Below, piece after piece: positions 42,017 to 50,617 of a stretch of 50,617 nucleotides of DNA (the first letter of the stretch is position 1; every line of letters begins with the position of its first letter). The DNA is taken from assembly GCA_902787575.1 (NCBI GenBank), contig CADAGX010000018.1, positions 1 to 50,617 on the forward strand, given 5' to 3'. The stretch comes from an uncultured Bacteroidales bacterium (GTDB lineage: Bacteria; Bacteroidota; Bacteroidia; Bacteroidales; Bacteroidaceae). The notes below the pieces were generated by a model, which saw only the letters and a list, made by a program, of their open reading frames with translations, did no database searches and was not told the DNA's origin. Both the position numbers and the translations under genes were made by a program.

Positions 42017-43114
42017 ATGGAACATCCCGAAAATAATCCCGAGTACGCCGGACTGACCGTGAACAGCGGAGTGGCGCCCGTCTCCATCATAAATCCGTAT
42101 CTGAAGCGTGGCCGCTTCAATCGTCACCGCCTGACGGCAGCAGACTACGTGGAGGGAATCCTGAAGGGTAACGTCACCATACTCGGGCAGGCCGTCACAC
42201 TGGTAGAAAGTACGAATCCCGAACACCAGCAGGTGGCTCAGGAAGTAATTGAGAAGTGTCTGCCCCATTCGGGCAACAGCGTGCGAGTCGGCATCAGCGG
42301 CGTGCCAGGAGCCGGCAAGAGCACCAGTATCGACGAATTCGGCTTACATTTGCTGAAAAAGTACGGTGGCAAGTTGGCTGTCTTGGCCATCGACCCAAGC
42401 AGCGAGCGGACGAAGGGCAGCATTCTGGGCGACAAAACGCGCATGGAGAAGCTGGCCGTGCATCCCGACTCGTTCATCCGTCCCAGCCCCTCGGCCGGCA
42501 GCCTGGGTGGCGTGGCTCGCAAGACGCGCGAGACGATAATCCTCTGCGAGGCCGCAGGCTTCGACAAGATTTTCGTGGAGACGGTCGGCGTGGGGCAAAG
42601 CGAAACGGCGTGCCACTCGATGGTAGATTTTTTTCTCCTCATTCAGTTGGCCGGCACGGGAGACGAGCTGCAGGGCATCAAACGTGGCATAATGGAGATG
42701 GCCGACGGCATAATCATCAATAAGTGCGACGGAAACAATGTAGACAAGTGTCATTTGGCAGCTACGCAGTTCCGCAACGCGCTTCACCTCTTTCCCATGC
42801 CCGAAAGTGGCTGGCAGCCGAAAGTTCTCACGTATAGTGGTTTCTACGGCTACGGCATAGAAGAAGTCTGGGACATGGTGTACGAGTATTTCGACTTTGT
42901 GCGCCAGAACGGCTACTTCGATCATCGGCGAAATGAACAGGCGAAATACTGGATGTACGAGAGCATCAACGAGCAATTGCGCAATAGCTTTTTCCAGAAC
43001 CCCACGATAGCAGACATGCTGGCAGCCGAGGAAAAGAGTGTGCTCGAGGGTCAGAAAACCTCTTTCGTAGCTGCCAAACAGCTGCTCGACTCGTACTTTG
43101 CGCTGTTGCGATAG
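42017..43114 (+). CDS. meaB: Methylmalonyl-CoA mutase-associated GTPase MeaB
   Basis: 365 residues. P-loop G3E GTPase that protects and reloads the B12-dependent methylmalonyl-CoA mutase. Walker A GVPGAGKST (about 96-104), AIDPSSERTKGSILGDKTRM, the VETVGVGQSE switch and the NKCDGNN base-recognition region are present. The mutase subunits are not in the window, which is usual. 46 nt after the DUF1573 gene. Confidence 0.95.
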   Translation: MEHPENNPEYAGLTVNSGVAPVSIINPYLKRGRFNRHRLTAADYVEGILKGNVTILGQAVTLVESTNPEHQQVAQEVIEKCLPHSGNSVRVGISGVPGAGKSTSIDEFGLHLLKKYGGKLAVLAIDPSSERTKGSILGDKTRMEKLAVHPDSFIRPSPSAGSLGGVARKTRETIILCEAAGFDKIFVETVGVGQSETACHSMVDFFLLIQLAGTGDELQGIKRGIMEMADGIIINKCDGNNVDKCHLAATQFRNALHLFPMPESGWQPKVLTYSGFYGYGIEEVWDMVYEYFDFVRQNGYFDHRRNEQAKYWMYESINEQLRNSFFQNPTIADMLAAEEKSVLEGQKTSFVAAKQLLDSYFALLR

Positions 43115-43128
43115 CGGAGGGAAAAAAT

Positions 43129-43215
43129 GTCTGCTGTCGCATCGGCAAATGCGACGCTTGGCTGTGACGCACGCGACACGTAGTTTTTACGTTCGCGACG
43201 CGTCGCATTTTTTTT
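43129..43215. terminator. Large bidirectional terminator, meaB/ispH
   Basis: Outer stem AAATGCGACGC (43147-43157) with GCGTCGCATTT (43200-43210) followed by a T-run; inner stem CGCGA-ACGTA/TACGT-CGCG around GTTTT. GCGAC/GTCGC words recur several times, so alternative pairings exist. Fits a shared terminator for the convergent meaB and ispH. Confidence 0.8.
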
Positions 43216-43226
43216 GCGACGTGTGG

Positions 43227-44090
43227 CTACTTGGTGACCTGAGCTTCGATGTAGGATTTACACTCTTCCATAAGCCAGCGCGGCGTGCTGGTGGCACCGC
43301 AGATACCCACGCTCTGGCAGCCGTCGAACCAGCTGAAATCGATTTCCTGAGGCGACTCTATTAAAAAGGAACGCGCGCGCACGCGACGGCACTCGCTGAA
43401 AAGCACGCGACCATTGCTGCTTTTCTTTCCGCAGACGAACAGGACGGCGTCGTGCCGCGTGGCAAACTCGCGAATGTGCGGTATCTGATTGGCCACCTGA
43501 CGGCAGATCGTGTCGTATGAGGTGAATCGCGCTCCCGGAAGCATGTGCTGTTCTATGTATGCGACGAGGAGACGGAATTCGTCCAACGGCTTGGTGGTTT
43601 GGGAATAAAGGCAGATGTCGTGCGAAAAGTCGAGTGTCTCGGCTTCCTGCAACGTTTCGATGACGATGGCATGCCCCTCGGTCTGTCCCACAAGTCCCAG
43701 CACTTCGGCGTGTCCGCGCTCGCCGAAAATGACAATCTGACGGCCGGGCGTGCCCGTCTCGTACTCCGTCTTGATGCGTTTCTGCAGGTGGAGCACCACA
43801 GGGCACGTGGCGTCGATGATTTCTATGCTGTTCTTTTCGGCCGTCTCGTAGGTAGATGGCGGCTCGCCGTGGGCACGAAGCAAAACCTTTGCGTGCGAAA
43901 TGGCGTGCAACTGCTCGTGGTTGATGGTTTTTAGTCCCATCTTTTGCAGACGTTCACACTCGCGGCCGTTGTGTACGATGTCGCCCAAACAGAAAAGTGT
44001 GCCTTCCGTCTGCAATTCCTCCTCGGCCTTTCCGATGGCACGGGTGACGCCGAAGCAAAATCCCGAGTGTTGGTCTATCTCTATCTGCAT
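43227..44090 (-). CDS. ispH: 4-Hydroxy-3-methylbut-2-enyl diphosphate reductase
   Basis: 287 residues. Last step of the MEP pathway, giving IPP and DMAPP. Three Fe-S cysteines: SGFCFGV near the N-terminus, DATCPVV, and GICGATSTP at the C-terminus. A frame extends to 44171 but overlaps cmk; the ATG at 44090 lies 1 nt after the cmk stop and begins the family sequence MQIEIDQHSGFCFG. Confidence 0.96.
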   Translation of the reverse strand: MQIEIDQHSGFCFGVTRAIGKAEEELQTEGTLFCLGDIVHNGRECERLQKMGLKTINHEQLHAISHAKVLLRAHGEPPSTYETAEKNSIEIIDATCPVVLHLQKRIKTEYETGTPGRQIVIFGERGHAEVLGLVGQTEGHAIVIETLQEAETLDFSHDICLYSQTTKPLDEFRLLVAYIEQHMLPGARFTSYDTICRQVANQIPHIREFATRHDAVLFVCGKKSSNGRVLFSECRRVRARSFLIESPQEIDFSWFDGCQSVGICGATSTPRWLMEECKSYIEAQVTK

Positions 44091-44091
44091 C

Positions 44092-44784
44092 TCAATCTGC
44101 CTCTGCGATGCGGCGATATAAATCCAGCAGCCACTGCTTCTGTTCTGCGATGGTGAGATTTGTGTTGTCAAGCACGATGGCGTCTGGCGCTTGGCGCAGC
44201 GGACTGATGGCGCGCGTGGAATCTATTCTGTCGCGCTCCACCACGTTCTGAAGAATGTCGTCCAAATTGCATGTCTCGCCCTTTGCCGTCAGTTCGTCGT
44301 AGCGTCTTTTTGCGCGCACCTCGGCGCTGGCTGTCACAAAGACCTTCATTTCTGCATTTGGGAAGACCACTGTGCCGATGTCTCGCCCGTCCATTATTAC
44401 GCCCTTGGCTTCGCCCATTTGTCTTTGTTGCTCCACCATTGCTTCTCTGACGAATCCTATTGCTGCTACCCGGCTGACGTGCTGCGAAACTTCCAAGGTG
44501 CGAATCTGATTTTCGACGCAGGTGTCATTCAGATACGTGTCTGGTTTCCCGGTTTCGGCATTCAGTCGGAAGGATATCCGAATGTCGCCCATTCGCTTTT
44601 GAAGTGCCTCGGTGTCGAATGCGTCCTTTGTGAGCATTCCTTCCTTTAGGGCAAAAAGTGTGACGGCGCGGTACATAGCGCCAGAATCGATATAGACGTA
44701 TCCTATTTCTCGCGCCAAGTCCTTAGCCATCGTGCTCTTGCCGCACGAGGAATGGCCGTCGATAGCGATGGTTATCTTCTTCAT
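44092..44784 (-). CDS. cmk: Cytidylate kinase
   Basis: 230 residues. Phosphorylates CMP/dCMP. P-loop [11 protein letters not shown] at the N-terminus, then [12 protein letters not shown], and the [11 protein letters not shown] stretch typical of Cmk. Middle gene of porQ-cmk-ispH, an order seen in Bacteroides relatives. Confidence 0.96.
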   Translation of the reverse strand: MKKITIAIDGHSSCGKSTMAKDLAREIGYVYIDSGAMYRAVTLFALKEGMLTKDAFDTEALQKRMGDIRISFRLNAETGKPDTYLNDTCVENQIRTLEVSQHVSRVAAIGFVREAMVEQQRQMGEAKGVIMDGRDIGTVVFPNAEMKVFVTASAEVRAKRRYDELTAKGETCNLDDILQNVVERDRIDSTRAISPLRQAPDAIVLDNTNLTIAEQKQWLLDLYRRIAEAD

Positions 44785-44799
44785 CTTTGTACGAATGAT

Positions 44800-45798
44800 T
44801 TATTGTTGTTTCTTTTGCAGGCTGTAGGAGAGCGAGACGCATAGGGTGGGTGAGCTGACGTGATACTTCGCATATGCCAGTCCCACCTTCAGGCGGTTCA
44901 GATTCAGGCCAGCGCCGAAACTTAATCCCGCTCCGTGCGACGAGCCGGCGGCCTTCATTTCGTTGGCGCGGCGGAAGTTATATCCGGCCGACACGTAGAA
45001 GATTTGTGCCGGATGAATGTCTACACCCAAGTTGAAGTGGTTCATAAAAATCTTGCCGCTGCTGGTTTCCTTGCCTGCCGTGTAGTAGTCTTTTTTGCTC
45101 CACCTTGTGAGATCGAACATAGTGAGCGAGATACTGGCCGGTGCGTGCGCCAGTCGTTTGGTAAACCCCACTTCGAGGTCGAAGGGGAGACGCTCGTGAT
45201 GATCGCCGAACGCCTTTACTTGTCCACCCAGATTGCGTGCCACAGCCGAGAAAGAGAACTCACTTTCCTCTAAAAAGTAGTTCACGCCCAAGTCTACGGC
45301 CAGCGCACAGGAAGTAAACTCGCCGTAGTGCGAATAAATCATCTTGCCGGCAGCTCCGCCTGCCCAGCGGTCGCTCAGAGAATAGCTGTACATACCGCTG
45401 ACACAAAGGTCGAGGGGACTGATGTTGCCCACGGCCTCGCCGGTGGCAAGGGTTTCGGTGATGGAACCGTAGCCGACAAACTGCACGTTCGCACCCCACG
45501 TGCCGCGTTCTCCGGCCACTTGTGCGTATGACGCACTTCCGGCCTTGCAGCCTCGCATGTAGGTGAGGAAGTTTAGGCCCATCGTTTTGTCACTGACACT
45601 TGCCAGAAGAGCGGGATTGAGGAATGTGAGCGAAATATCGTCCTCAACGAGCGAAATGTTTCGCCCGCCCAAGGCGGTGGAATGGGCCGAGGATGGAAGA
45701 TTCAGGAAACTGAAAACACTGGTGGCCTCTTGAGCTTGCGCAAATGCGCCCGCCGCCAAAATGTTTGCCACCAGTAGCCAGATTCTTGTTTTTCTCAT
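44800..45798 (-). CDS. porQ: Type IX secretion system protein PorQ
   Basis: 332 residues. Signal peptide (1-23, AGAFAQAQ), then an outer-membrane barrel of the PorV/PorQ (FadL-like) type: FLNLPSSAHSTALGG, SLTFLNPALL near the N-terminus. PorQ is part of the attachment complex that fixes T9SS cargo or processes its signal, so the organism probably has a T9SS. An ATG 12 nt upstream (45810) is a possible start; the open frame beyond is promoter DNA (box at 45819-45826). 15 nt before cmk. Confidence 0.85.
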   Translation of the reverse strand: MRKTRIWLLVANILAAGAFAQAQEATSVFSFLNLPSSAHSTALGGRNISLVEDDISLTFLNPALLASVSDKTMGLNFLTYMRGCKAGSASYAQVAGERGTWGANVQFVGYGSITETLATGEAVGNISPLDLCVSGMYSYSLSDRWAGGAAGKMIYSHYGEFTSCALAVDLGVNYFLEESEFSFSAVARNLGGQVKAFGDHHERLPFDLEVGFTKRLAHAPASISLTMFDLTRWSKKDYYTAGKETSSGKIFMNHFNLGVDIHPAQIFYVSAGYNFRRANEMKAAGSSHGAGLSFGAGLNLNRLKVGLAYAKYHVSSPTLCVSLSYSLQKKQQ

Positions 45799-45818
45799 CT
45801 TTTTTCTCATTTCGCTTT

Positions 45819-45826
45819 CAAAGATA
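45819..45826 (-). promoter_or_regulatory. -7 box of porQ-cmk-ispH
   Basis: Minus-strand TATCTTTG, 20 nt before the chosen porQ ATG. Confidence 0.65.
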
Positions 45827-45922
45827 GTGCAATTTCTCGCAAAATGCTCCTTGTCGCATGCAAAAAAATAAGAGAATGGGAAAAAAAAAGCCTCCAAGCA
45901 TAGCGGAATAAAAAAAAAGTGG

Positions 45923-45930
45923 TAATTTTG
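45923..45930 (+). promoter_or_regulatory. -7 box of tonB
   Basis: TAATTTTG, 46 nt before the tonB ATG, divergent from the porQ promoter. Confidence 0.65.
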
Positions 45931-45976
45931 CCCCAAATACAAGCCCTAAACGTTTCAGAAAATAAAGCAAAAAACT

Positions 45977-46696
45977 ATGGATAATACAGCAAAGACAGAA
46001 AATGTGGACCTTCGTGCACAAAAATCCACGAACCTCTTGATGGGTTACGTGCTTGCGCTGGCTGCAATGTTTGTGGCCTTTGAGTACACGCAGCGCGAGG
46101 TAAAGGTGGTTGAGACGGACAAAATCTATGAATTCCGCATGGAGGAAGACATGATTCCTATCACGCAACAGCAGGAAACTGTGGCTCCCCCGCCAGCTGC
46201 CGCCCCGACGGTGATGGAAATCATCAATGAGGTGGAAGACGATACCGAACTTCCCGAGGAAGAAGTTGAAACGACGGAGGAAGTAAATCAGGCCATCACA
46301 ACTGTGGTGGGTACAGGTGCCCCCAGCGCTATGGTGGCTACCGGCCCGGTTGGCCCCGTTGTGGAAGCTGACGACGACGATCGTATTTTTGATATCGTAG
46401 AGGAGAACGCTCAGTTCCCGGGTGGAGATGAGGCTTGTTTCAAGTGGCTCAGCGAGCATATCAAGTATCCTTCCATCTGTCAGGAGCAGGGAGTTCAGGG
46501 ACGCGTTATCGTGTCGTTCGTGGTAAATAAGGATGGTTCTATCGTTGACGTGAAGACGTTGCGTTCGCCCGACTCGAACCTTTCGAAGGAAGCAGAGCGA
46601 GTTGTAAAACTGATGCCCAAGTGGAAACCTGCTCGCCAAGGTAACAAGACGGTGCGCTCACGCTTCAATTTGCCTGTCCTCTTCCGTTTGAACTAA
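45977..46696 (+). CDS. tonB: Energy transducer TonB
   Basis: 239 residues. One N-terminal membrane helix (about 20-37, LLMGYVLALAAMFVAFEY), a Pro/Glu-rich periplasmic spacer (68-135), and a TonB C-terminal domain (about 145-239; VEENAQFPGGDEACFKWL, VQGRVIVSFVVNKDG, MPKWKPARQGNK). It couples proton motive force to SusC/TonB-dependent transporters. The same VEENAQFPGGD word occurs in the TonB-like protein at 23205-23849. Confidence 0.92.
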   Translation: MDNTAKTENVDLRAQKSTNLLMGYVLALAAMFVAFEYTQREVKVVETDKIYEFRMEEDMIPITQQQETVAPPPAAAPTVMEIINEVEDDTELPEEEVETTEEVNQAITTVVGTGAPSAMVATGPVGPVVEADDDDRIFDIVEENAQFPGGDEACFKWLSEHIKYPSICQEQGVQGRVIVSFVVNKDGSIVDVKTLRSPDSNLSKEAERVVKLMPKWKPARQGNKTVRSRFNLPVLFRLN

Positions 46697-46714
46697 AAGC
46701 AAGTAACATAATTC

Positions 46715-46745
46715 GAGGCTGTTCTCTCAAAAAGTGGACAGCCTC
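46715..46745 (+). terminator. Hairpin after tonB
   Basis: GAGGCTGT (46715-46722) with ACAGCCTC (46738-46745); no clear T-run. Possible terminator, or attenuator for the next gene. Confidence 0.5.
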
Positions 46746-46760
46746 AATAGTATATATAAT

Positions 46761-47738
46761 ATGTACACGAGCGAGGAACTGATGCAGAGGGTGGAGAATA
46801 CGCTAACCGCCCTAGCCAATGAAAAAAAGACGCGACCGGAACTCTATGCTCCCATTCAGTATATTCTTTCGTTGGGCGGCAAACGTCTGCGCCCGACGCT
46901 ACTGCTGATGGCATACAACCTGTACCGCGACGATGTGGATCGCGCCATGATGCCAGCCGTGGCACTCGAGATGTATCACAACTTCACCTTGATGCACGAC
47001 GATGTGATGGACCGCGCTGATTTCCGGCGTGGAAAACCATGTGTCCACAAGCGTTGGGACGAGCGGGTTGCCATTCTGAGTGGCGATGCCATGTTCCTGT
47101 TCTCGTACAAACGACTGGCCATGTGCGAGCCGTCGAAGTTAGCCGACATGCTTGCCCTCTTTAATCAGACCGCTTTCGAAGTCTTCGAAGGGCAGCACGA
47201 CGACTTGGCATTCGAAACGCGAAACGATGTCTCCGAGGCTGAGTACGTAGAGATGATTCGCCTAAAGACGTCGGTTCTGCTGGCGTGTGCCTTGAAAATG
47301 GGAGCTATGCTGGCTGACGCCTCGCTAGATGACATGCAGCATCTCTACGACTTCGGGCAGAATATCGGCCTCGCTTTTCAGTTGCAAGACGATTATCTCG
47401 ATGTTTATGGCGATTTCCGCACGTTCGGCAAACGTATCGGCGGTGACATCCTTTGCAACAAGAAGACGTTTATGCTCATCAATGCCCTCCAGAAATCCTC
47501 CGACGCCCAGCGACGTGAACTGCAAAGCTGGCTCGACGCCACTGATTACGTGCCGGAGGAGAAAATAGCTGCTGTGACACGCCTTTATACTGCGGTCGGC
47601 GTGGACAAAATGGCGCTCAAACGCATCGACGAATATTATGCGGCCGCACTCGAATGTCTTCGTCGCGTTTCTGTTGCCGAGGAACGCAAGCAACTGCTTT
47701 GGCAGTTCGCCAAGTCTTTGCTTGGCCGGAAATCCTAA
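46761..47738 (+). CDS. Polyprenyl (all-trans) diphosphate synthase
   Basis: 325 residues. trans-Prenyltransferase with the first Asp-rich motif DDVMDRADFRRG and the second LQDDYLDVYGD, plus GGKRLRPTLLL. It elongates allylic diphosphates with IPP, likely for the menaquinone side chain; chain length cannot be told. A GTG at 46734 in frame overlaps the hairpin and was rejected in favour of ATG 46761. 23 nt before tatD. Confidence 0.92.
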   Translation: MYTSEELMQRVENTLTALANEKKTRPELYAPIQYILSLGGKRLRPTLLLMAYNLYRDDVDRAMMPAVALEMYHNFTLMHDDVMDRADFRRGKPCVHKRWDERVAILSGDAMFLFSYKRLAMCEPSKLADMLALFNQTAFEVFEGQHDDLAFETRNDVSEAEYVEMIRLKTSVLLACALKMGAMLADASLDDMQHLYDFGQNIGLAFQLQDDYLDVYGDFRTFGKRIGGDILCNKKTFMLINALQKSSDAQRRELQSWLDATDYVPEEKIAAVTRLYTAVGVDKMALKRIDEYYAAALECLRRVSVAEERKQLLWQFAKSLLGRKS

Positions 47739-47761
47739 CTTTTGAACGCTAACAGCAGAAC

Positions 47762-48538
47762 GTGACCGACACACACAGTCATCTCTACGAGCCGGAATTT
47801 GCCGACGACGTGCATGAATGCATCGCTCGCGCGCAGCAAGTAGGCGTGCGACGCATCTTTTTGCCCAACATAAATGCCGAAACGGTGGAGCCTATGCTCG
47901 ACCTTTGTCGCCAGTACCCGAAGTATTTATATCCCATGCTTGGACTTCACCCCACAGACGTGCGTGCCGACTTCGGAAGCGTGCTCGACCAAATGGAAAA
48001 GCGTCTGCAAGATCCGCAGCATCCGTATATAGCCATCGGAGAAGTGGGCCTCGATTACTATTGGGACAAGACGTACTATTCCGAACAGCAAACGGCGTTT
48101 CGCCGGCAAGTGGCGTGGGCCGAAAAATTCAACCTGCCACTTATGATTCATTCACGTGCCGCATTTTCAGAACTGCACGCAGTTTTGAAGGATTTCAAAG
48201 GCCATAATCTCACAGGCGTCTTCCATTGTTTCAGCAGTTCCTTGCAGGAAGCACAGAAATTGCTGGCATTCGAAGGATTTATGCTAGGCATCGGCGGCGT
48301 TCTCACCTACAAGAATGCACACCTACCCGAGGTGCTTTCTCATATTCCGCTTTCCAAAATCGTACTCGAGACAGATTCTCCCTATCTCGCTCCCGTGCCG
48401 TATCGTGGAAAACGAAACGAGAGCGCTTACGTGGCTGAAGTTCGCAAAACTCTTTCCTATATATATAAGGTAAGCGAAGACGAGGTGGATTGTCAGACGG
48501 AGGCCAATGTGAACCGTATTTTCACGCGAGCAAAGTGA
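47762..48538 (+). CDS. tatD: TatD family metal-dependent hydrolase
   Basis: 258 residues. DNase/hydrolase of the amidohydrolase fold; metal ligands visible as DTHSHLY (start), IGEVGLDYYW, MIHSRAAF, FHCFSS and ETDSPYLAP. The start is GTG at 47762, giving the normal M-T-D-T-H-S-H N-terminus. Complete, but its stop (48536-48538) is the last native feature before the suspected assembly join. Confidence 0.95.
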   Translation: MTDTHSHLYEPEFADDVHECIARAQQVGVRRIFLPNINAETVEPMLDLCRQYPKYLYPMLGLHPTDVRADFGSVLDQMEKRLQDPQHPYIAIGEVGLDYYWDKTYYSEQQTAFRRQVAWAEKFNLPLMIHSRAAFSELHAVLKDFKGHNLTGVFHCFSSSLQEAQKLLAFEGFMLGIGGVLTYKNAHLPEVLSHIPLSKIVLETDSPYLAPVPYRGKRNESAYVAEVRKTLSYIYKVSEDEVDCQTEANVNRIFTRAK

Positions 48539-48542
48539 GATT
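48539..48542. other. Suspected chimeric join
   Basis: Between the tatD stop and the truncated oxidoreductase, composition and translation signals change abruptly. The upstream frame of the oxidoreductase is closed by a TGA at 48510-48512 inside tatD, so its missing N-terminal half is not encoded here. The exact breakpoint could be several bases either side. Confidence 0.7.
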
Positions 48543-49535
48543 ATGGCCGTCAAAACAGAAAACCAGCTCACCTCCGTCGTGGCGGTCAACAAAGAAGGAT
48601 TTGTGGAATATTCGGCGAAATGCTTTGTGGATGCTACGGGCGACGCAGACGTGGCAGCCCTCTCCGGCGTGACCTTCCACGTTGGCGCATCGGAGGCGGA
48701 CATCGCCGAGGGCTGTGCCGCCGAACTTGGCCAGATGCACGCCTTCGGCACCATGTTCCGCGTCCGGGGAGTCGATTTTCACCGCCTTTTCACATGGCTC
48801 AAGGCGGCTCCCCACCGATTTGTGGAGCATCAATTCGGGGTCATGTCCATCGAGAACGTGACAGAGAGCTATGAGCACGGCGAGATGTGCGTGTTCCGGG
48901 TGCTGATCGACCTGCCGGACGGCAGGACGGGCCCCGTACAGGTATATAATCTGCCCGCCAAGGACGAAGCGATTTTGCTGGGGCCCTATTGCGGCTGTAC
49001 CGGCAGTGGGTTGGACACGCGGGATCTGAGCCGTGGGCAGGAGACCCTCCAGGCTGGCGCGCGCCGGCTTATGGCCCTGCTCTCCTCCTGTCCAGGATTT
49101 GAGTCGGCCCGCATCACGTATGTGCCGGATGTCGGTGTGCGCGAGACGCGGCACATACGGGGCATGTATGTGCTTACGGGTATGGACGTGCTCAAAAGCG
49201 CCGATTTTCCCGATTCCATCGCCTGCGGCGGACATCCGGTGGACATCCATCCCCTGCCCCCCGATGTAGAGCACATGCCCATGCACCACTGGCGCTTCCA
49301 CATCCCCTACCGCATCATGGTGCCGGAAGCCGTGCAAGGCCTCCTGGTCACTGGCCGATGCGTCTCCGCCACCCGCATGGCCAGCGGCTCCCTGCGCCCC
49401 ACTGCCCAATGCATGGCCATGGGCGAGGCGGCTGGCGTGGCGGCTGCCATCTGCGCCAGGGAAGGCATCACGCCCTCCGCCGTCGACGGAGCGTCACTGA
49501 GCAGGATCATGATCAGCAAGGGCGCCATCGTATGA
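48543..49535 (+). pseudogene. FAD-dependent oxidoreductase, N-terminally truncated
   Basis: 330 codons matching the C-terminal two thirds of the FAD_oxidored family (PF12831-like). It begins in the middle of the fold: LTSVVAVNKEGFVEYSAKCF then VDATGDADVAALSG, a region that lies after the first 120-140 residues in complete members. The N-terminal GxGxxG FAD-binding motif is absent. The C-terminus looks intact (VRETRHIRGMYVLTG, TGRCVSATRMASGSLRP, MGEAAGVAAAIC). The ATG at 48543 is probably internal. More GC-rich than the genes before it; most likely from another organism. Confidence 0.75.
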
Positions 49536-49567
49536 TCTCCACGCGATGACCCCGCCCAGAACACAAC

Positions 49568-49574
49568 GGAGGTG
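49568..49574 (+). promoter_or_regulatory. Strong Shine-Dalgarno (GGAGGTG)
   Basis: GGAGGTG ends 5 nt before the ATG at 49580. Native genes in this window have no such sequence, as expected for Bacteroidetes; this supports a different source for the last 2 kb. Confidence 0.8.
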
Positions 49575-49579
49575 ATACC

Positions 49580-50617
49580 ATGATCAATCAGGATTGGCGG
49601 TGGCTCAGCAATGGCCTGATCATACCGTCGGAAGCCGGATACAGCGATCAGCCCAGCATCGTAAAGGCCCCGGACGGCACATGGGTCTGTTCCGTCACCA
49701 CCGGCAAGGGCATCGAGGGCGCCCAGGGCCAGTATGTGAGCATCACCCGCAGCGCCGACCGAGGACACACCTGGACCGAGCCTGTGGCGCTGGAGGATCC
49801 GCAGTGGGAATCGGCCTATTCCAGTCTGGCCGTCGCCCCCAGCGGCAGGATCTACTGCTTCTACTGCTACAACATGGATCATGTCGATATCCGCGCAGTG
49901 CCTCTCAGGCGCTACGACATGGGAGGCTACTACTGCTTCCGCTTCAGCGAGGACTGCGGCCGCACCTGGTCGGAGCGCCGCGTGGTGCCCGTGCGGGATT
50001 TCGATATCGACGACAGCCAGCCCCGGGAATACGCCCAGTACAACGGAAAGCCTCTGCGGTTTTTCTGGAACGTGTCCCGCATATTCTTCGACGGCGACAC
50101 GTTTTACTCCGCGCTGATCAAATATCAGTACGATCCCAGCGACATCCTCCACCGGTCCGAGGGCGTCCTGCTGCGCTGTGAGGGCTTGGACAGGGACATG
50201 GAGCACGCCCGGTGGGAAACACTGCCTGAAGGCCGCACCGGTATCCGGACCCCGGCGGGCGGCGGACCCATCGCAGAGGAGCAGTGCTATGTGAAGCTGT
50301 CCGACGGCACCATATTTGTGACCTTCCGCACGGTAGACGGCTGCTCCGCCTGCACCCTCAGCCGCGACGGCGGCCGCACCTTCCAGAGCGCGCAGTATAT
50401 GCGCTACTCGAACGGACGCCCCATGAAGCACAATCGGGCCGCCAATTTCATATGGCCGCTGGGCGGAGGACGATACCTGTACTGGTTCAACAATCACGGA
50501 CTGCGCTCCTATGACCGGCGCAACCCTGTGTGGTGCTCTCTGGGCACCGAGGTGCCCGGGCCGGACGGACTGACGCTCTCCTTTTCGGAGCCGGAAATAC
50601 TGCTCTACCACGAGGGC
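49580..50617 (+). CDS. Sialidase-like (BNR/Asp-box) protein, 3' end missing
   Basis: 346 codons, open to the end of the window. No signal peptide. Asp-box repeats of the six-bladed sialidase propeller: SADRGHTWTE, SEDCGRTWSE, SRDGGRTF, with a preceding SIVKAPDGTWVC blade start. Such proteins include exo-sialidases and other glycan hydrolases; catalytic residues cannot be assigned. It follows the truncated oxidoreductase in the same direction, 44 nt apart. FAD_oxidored and sialidase-like genes often neighbour each other in sugar-use loci of Clostridia, which is background knowledge. Confidence 0.75.
   Translation, partial: MINQDWRWLSNGLIIPSEAGYSDQPSIVKAPDGTWVCSVTTGKGIEGAQGQYVSITRSADRGHTWTEPVALEDPQWESAYSSLAVAPSGRIYCFYCYNMDHVDIRAVPLRRYDMGGYYCFRFSEDCGRTWSERRVVPVRDFDIDDSQPREYAQYNGKPLRFFWNVSRIFFDGDTFYSALIKYQYDPSDILHRSEGVLLRCEGLDRDMEHARWETLPEGRTGIRTPAGGGPIAEEQCYVKLSDGTIFVTFRTVDGCSACTLSRDGGRTFQSAQYMRYSNGRPMKHNRAANFIWPLGGGRYLYWFNNHGLRSYDRRNPVWCSLGTEVPGPDGLTLSFSEPEILLYHEG

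Noticed and set aside
48543-50617. Recent horizontal transfer of an oxidoreductase-sialidase locus
   Set aside because: No integrase, tRNA target or repeat at the boundary, and the first gene is cut mid-domain exactly at the join; misassembly is simpler, though transfer is not excluded.

Overview
The window is a chromosomal segment of a member of the Bacteroidales, most like the Prevotellaceae/Bacteroidaceae, with a foreign-looking tail. Four things point there. The gene content includes PorQ of type IX secretion, DUF5683, DUF6242, DUF6089 and DUF1573 proteins, a BamA-OmpH cluster and MeaB. Nearly every transcription unit has the Bacteroidetes promoter box TAnnTTTG upstream. Shine-Dalgarno sequences are absent from the native genes. 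Many outer-membrane or secreted proteins carry signal peptides ending in A-Q.

Layout. 1-374 is a dense array of 7-bp repeats. 375-6385 (minus) is a parA-parB-DUF5683-mltD-rsh operon, divergent from surE-lpxB (6633-8631, plus). 8715-13328 (plus) is a two-gene carbohydrate/peptide unit: a GH127-type beta-L-arabinofuranosidase and a GtaA-type lipoprotein. 13329-14176 is 848 bp without a gene, holding terminators and a 360-bp imperfect palindromic element. 14177-18986 is a divergent pair: an ATP-grasp-like protein, and a 1221-residue fusion of two glycosyltransferase-like domains, a HIT/GalT-like DUF4922 domain and a SpoIID domain. Then come tRNA-Gln, rsfS-ftsH-cdsA (plus), a radical SAM protein and a TonB-like protein behind tRNA-Leu (minus), and a pyrE-SRPBCC-argH-Cys-rich lipoprotein operon (minus). 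Next are an ECF sigma/anti-sigma/secreted protein operon and prmC-recX (minus), then ribD (plus).

32783-43114 (plus) is an envelope biogenesis run: DUF6242, DUF6089 barrel, uppS, bamA, three OmpH/Skp-like genes, murI, DUF1573 and meaB. porQ-cmk-ispH (minus) and tonB, polyprenyl synthetase and tatD (plus) complete the native part. UppS, MurI, BamA, the OmpH chaperones, LpxB and MltD all serve peptidoglycan, lipid A or outer-membrane assembly; IspH and the polyprenyl synthetase feed isoprenoid supply.

From about 48539 the sequence changes character. It is more GC-rich, a textbook Shine-Dalgarno appears, and the FAD-dependent oxidoreductase found there lacks its whole N-terminal nucleotide-binding half although its start abuts the tatD stop. 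The last 2.1 kb is most simply a chimeric assembly join to DNA of another (Firmicutes-like) bacterium, and should not be read as the native neighbour of tatD.

The two observations I rate highest are the four-part fusion protein with its divergent ATP-grasp-like partner and duplicated promoter, and a dispersed family of degenerate 7-bp repeats. The repeats sit between genes, overlap stop codons, and in two cases run through coding sequence in frame.
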